From Leptoclinus maculatus (lineage: Eukaryota > Chordata > Actinopteri > Perciformes > Stichaeidae): a stretch of 64,000 nt of DNA. Of this stretch, positions 61,401 through 64,000 are shown piece after piece (the first letter of the stretch is position 1; each line of letters opens with the position of its first letter). The stretch covers positions 13,759,850-13,823,849 of the forward strand of contig JAVDOI010000006.1 of NCBI GenBank assembly GCA_032191485.1, given 5' to 3'. The translations under genes and the position numbers were made by a program. The notes beneath the pieces are model-generated. The model had not been told where the DNA came from, did not search any database, and was given only the letters and a program-made list of their open reading frames with translations.

Positions 61401-63241
61401 GAGGGATTACAGGTTTTCATAGTTTTCACCTTGTTATATATACATAAAGTGTGTTCTGTTGAGGAATTTGAGATTAGTCATTCAAAACGATCCTTCATGA
61501 AAATAACACACAGTGTCAGCCCTCAGCTACAGAAATATATGAGCAGGGAAAGAAAAGACACCAAACTCTTTAAATTCTAAGACTAAAATAAATAATTCAC
61601 AATTGGCTATAACTACTTTAAAGTCTAAGTGGTCCCTGGACTCACAGTGAGCTAATTATTTTGTTCACAGTGGACAAGAAAGCATTGGTTGTTATCTAAA
61701 GTTCAGTGCAATTAATGAGGAGCATCTCTCAAGACTTCATTCAGGACAGAGAAGTGTTTTGAATAAAATAGCCAACTCTTCTCCTGAACCTCTTCCTCAT
61801 TACACAACAACAATAAATGTTAATAATTTCATAATGCTTTCAATTGAGTCTGTTTCTTATCAACTGTACTTGTTTATACTTTCCGTTTGCAGCTAATGGG
61901 TATAGTTACAGGGCATACGGGGTAGGTGGGTATGTTTTTTTTTTAATATTTTGATATTTTAAATACCCAAGCCAGAGATCTTTATGCATTTTCTCTGCAT
62001 CTTTAAATAGATGTATGTGGGATTTTAATTATGGAGTCTATGTTTCTTGTATAAGTGCATTCAGTCTTTTGTGTTATATGCCTCTGCCCAGTTAAACACC
62101 TGTGCCCTCACCAAACTAAATGGGAAAATTACAGTTAAAAAAACTTGGTCACAAAAAACAATAAAAAACAACAACTGTACATTTGAGACTGAAAGTTAAT
62201 TTATAACCTTGGAAACAGTATTTGGCAAAAGAAACTTACCACAGCCACCATGTAGTTTCTGTTCTGGAGCTTTTGATCATATCACATGGTATTTCTTAGC
62301 ACGTGGATTTGCAGTTGTCATAAAATGTAACTTTAGATTTGGTTTACAGATGTAGATTACGGGATACAATGAAACGCTCAAGAACAGCTACTACAGGGAC
62401 TGTATTGCATACAGCTGTAAATTTGTATGAACAAGTATTTGCTATGATAAACTGCTGTGGTATGATGTTTACTGATGAGCTCTACTGAACTGTTGAGGGT
62501 TTTTTTTAGCCCTAAATTACGACTGCAGATTTTTCTGCAACACCAATGTTAACAGAATGACATAAATCTGAGTCCAGTATTACAAAAGGGGAGGATGACT
62601 ATCTGTGTCGAGAACTATGCAACTGTCCTGTAAAAAACTAGGAACTGACTCAATATCAAGGTTCAATATGAGTAGTCACCCGTTTCATTAAATCAAAATA
62701 ACATCTACACAATAGCCTGATGAGTAATTCTGCAGTGTGAAAAGCACACCTACCTTCTGCAACTGCGTCTCCAACTTACTACACTCCTCTTTTTTCTGCT
62801 CGATAGCGATCTCCAGTGACTTGAGCTTTGAATCCCTCTTGAGGCCAGAGGATGCCAGCGATGAAGCGTGTTCCTTTAAATCGATGAGAATGGACTGCAG
62901 GTGGACAGACAGTTAGCACAGGTTCAAACCAGTTCTAACTACGCCAAAGTGCCACAGCTTAAATGTCATATAAAGACCTGCTGACAGAATATACTGCACA
63001 GAACAGTATAGAGAAACATAAAGGCACAACATGTGTACAATATGCAGCCACGTTGACACACCCGTACACACATCTCTTTGCTCCATGCATACTCACTGAC
63101 CTCTTTATCTGTTAATTCTATCTGCAGGTTGTTGACCCTTTCCTTCAGATCCTTGTTCTCCTTCTTATATGAATCCACTTCATCCAGACGTTCTCTGTCT
63201 TCCCTCTCCCTTTGGTCCTTTAAACGCTCTATAATCCTCTC
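49426..63241 (-). CDS. erc2: ERC2 (ELKS/CAST active-zone scaffold), C-terminal half
   Basis: A coiled-coil presynaptic scaffold that binds RIM, Liprin-alpha and Bassoon. Minus-strand exons: 63241-63101, 62894-62754, 58865-58663, 53903-53780, 53629-53469, 52874-52727, 50487-49711 and 49452-49426 (TAA). All are in phase. Recognisable sequence includes ENKDLKERVNNLQIELT, EHASSLASSGLKRDSKL, EKNDKDKKIAELE, LEELMNTLERTRQELD, ALLAAISEKDANIALLELSA and MKLIADNYED. The last exon encodes DDDEGIWA, the C-terminal PDZ ligand for RIM. LEELMNTLE and the His-rich exon favour ERC2 over ERC1. Two oddities: exon 53903-53780 is Gly/Pro-rich where coiled coil is expected, and exon 50487-49711 is a 259-residue His/Pro/Gln tract. 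The 5' exons lie beyond base 64000. Confidence 0.93.
49711..50487 (-). other. erc2: His/Pro/Gln-rich expanded exon of erc2
   Basis: After TQSRMKLIADNYEDEQY the exon encodes about 230 residues made almost only of His, Pro and Gln with some Ala, Gly and Thr. It then returns to the family sequence RPAPDQ at the donor. Mammalian ERC2 has only a short His run here. It contains four in-frame 39 bp repeats (HPHGTPQQGP units, about 49860-50015) and many APHAPH units. Confidence 0.9.
50511..51167. mobile_element. PIF/Harbinger-type element with a zinc-finger reading frame
   Basis: The ends are about 50 bp imperfect inverted repeats. Left begins GGGGTCATCCAAAGTTATCA and right (complement) GGGGCCGTCCAGAGTTTTCA; both continue ACATTTTCAC and GTACAAAG. 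TTA flanks both sides (50508-50510, 51168-51170), the 3 bp duplication of PIF/Harbinger. Poly-C runs sit inside each end. A minus-strand frame (50983-50684) encodes one C2H2 zinc finger. It lies in an erc2 intron. Confidence 0.75.
50684..50983 (-). CDS. Small C2H2 zinc-finger reading frame in the transposon
   Basis: 99 codons. Residues 68-90 form C-x2-C-x12-H-x5-H (CPVCSELFPTRYQLLKH...H), a single complete C2H2 finger preceded by an Asn run (DDNNNN). There is no known Harbinger transposase or Myb/SANT domain. It could be a captured host exon, a piece of an element-encoded protein or a relic. No promoter was recognised. Confidence 0.35.
   Translation of the reverse strand: MSRIEFLCDVHAVSQKCNGRARACQTLKELQERPSRWGGGSPSTLLVHGGERGKDDNNNNIGGKLHQCPVCSELFPTRYQLLKHQKLTQHKLKTILKWF
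51480..51830 (+). repeat. Dispersed GCTTAGCATAAAGACTG repeat, copy in erc2 intron
   Basis: It contains AGCCGATTAGCTTAGCTTAG and CATAAAGACTG. It is related to the copies at about 53150-53345, 63470-63620 and (inverted) 31230-31520. Confidence 0.55.
53150..53345 (+). repeat. Dispersed GCTTAGCATAAAGACTG repeat, second copy
   Basis: It contains AGCCAGTTAGCTTAGCTTAG and CATAAAGACTG in the same orientation as the copy at 51480-51830, within an erc2 intron. Confidence 0.55.
53904..57480 (-). other. erc2 intron, purine-rich stretches
   Basis: No exon with ERC similarity was found. Stretches near 54260-54780 and 56150-56480 are strongly purine-rich on the plus strand and open short shadow frames. 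The expected ERC2 segment with KDQNKKVANLK was looked for here and not seen. Confidence 0.5.
57490..58610. mobile_element. Element with long inverted ends in erc2 intron
   Basis: TTTGTATATCAATTACTTAC with CTGTGTTACCTT at about 57507-57538 recurs inverted at about 58547-58580 (complement TTTGTATATCAGTTGCTCAC, CTGTGTTACCTT). The inside has a CG-rich core (58320-58400) and no transposase. Boundaries and class are uncertain. Confidence 0.5.
57766..57845 (+). repeat. Direct tandem duplication of about 40 bp
   Basis: ACATATAACCTGTTTTATTT and CATGATAGAAGTGATT occur twice in succession in an erc2 intron. Confidence 0.9.
58866..62753 (-). other. erc2 intron, no exon recognised
   Basis: AT-rich intronic DNA without ERC-like coding sequence or clear transposon ends. 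Confidence 0.5.
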
Positions 63242-64000
63242 CTAACGCACACACATACACAAAATGAATTAAGGGAGTTACATTTAAGAATGCTCTAAAG
63301 AGACAATTTAGGAGTTTAAAGAGTCTTAGCTGAGCGTGAGCAATAAGACTAAAGTGTAAGAGTAAGCTTTCAGAGCAGCTGTCAAGTGGCACCTTTAAGT
63401 TGTGAGAAATGTCATAAACAAAAGCTTAAGTTTGCGAGTAGGCCTAAACGTGAAGGGTTATTACTTTAAAAGCTTATTTGCTTTCTTGCTGATAATTAGA
63501 GGAGAAGATTGATACCAGTCATATTAGTACACAAGTTTGAAGCTACCACCTGCAGCCAGCTAACCTAGCTTAGCATACAGCTAGCCTGTCGTCTCTGTCC
63601 AAATAAAATCCACCTAAACCTAAAAAACCTAAATCTCACTAATTGACACATTCTATCTTGTTTGTTTGATCTGTAACAGACAAATCAATTCGCCGTTATG
63701 TGCCAGACCTTTTCTTGGTCTGGAGCAGTAACCTCCTGGAGTCTCTGCTGGTGATAGTTTTATATTTACTGTACAGTTATTAACGTTTTTATCTGATTTA
63801 ACTCTAGCGAAAAGTGTATTCCTAAAATGTCTGACTTTTTCCAAAATCAGTCCAAAATTTCAATTTTTAGCAGTTTCATAGATACAGGCCCTAAAATCAA
63901 ACCCAATTCCAGTGGGACAGACACCAACTGCTGTTCACATCCCAAGCGTGCACACTCATTGCATGCTAATCCTAATGCTAAAGTGCAGTACTGTACTATA
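63242..64000 (-). other. erc2 intron to window edge
   Basis: It holds a copy of the dispersed GCTTAGCATA repeat at about 63470-63620. No further exon is visible. Confidence 0.5.

Noticed and set aside
1..64000. CRISPR arrays, bacterial operons, intact viral genes
   Set aside because: None seen. The repeats are minisatellites, transposons and a solo LTR in a vertebrate genome.

Overview
The window is from a teleost fish genome, probably a percomorph. The evidence is short GT-AG introns, dense teleost-type transposable elements (hAT, PIF/Harbinger, tRNA-derived SINE, L2-like LINE, a solo LTR) and orthologues of known vertebrate genes. Exons below were assembled by hand from splice sites, phase and remembered family similarity. 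No alignment or transcript data were available.

Layout. (1) 77-18106, plus strand: 3' half of a WNK kinase gene. It covers the autoinhibitory/CCT region, RFxV motifs and coiled coil to the stop codon. The kinase domain lies before the window. (2) 1692-6233, minus strand, inside a WNK intron: a four-exon gene I do not recognise. It encodes about 1,130 residues, most of them about 23 near-identical 46-residue charged repeats. (3) 20532-32527, plus: a complete inter-alpha-trypsin inhibitor heavy chain (ITIH) gene. Its linker is built from a duplicated cassette of 15-18 bp microexons, and one cassette copy carries a solo LTR. (4) 34783-39697, plus: a complete IL-17 receptor E gene (signal peptide, ectodomain, one membrane helix, SEFIR domain). 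(5) 42238-44243, plus: a CRELD1-like gene that keeps the EGF/furin-like C-terminal half and both C-terminal membrane helices. The N-terminal WE-domain half is not visible, and the reading frame opens with a signal-peptide-like segment. (6) 63241 down to about 45350, minus: the 3' half of erc2 (ELKS/CAST presynaptic scaffold). It ends in the RIM-binding tail GIWA and is followed by a roughly 4 kb 3'UTR. It has a very long His/Pro/Gln-rich exon and one exon in which coiled coil has been replaced by Gly/Pro-rich sequence.

The genes do not form a functional unit. They are a conserved-synteny block: ERC2, ITIH1/3/4, IL17RE and CRELD1 are all on human 3p, and WNK genes lie beside ERC1 or ITIH6 on related human segments. 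The most novel items are the nested tandem-repeat gene, the ITIH microexon cassette, the shortened CRELD1-like gene and the two ERC2 changes.
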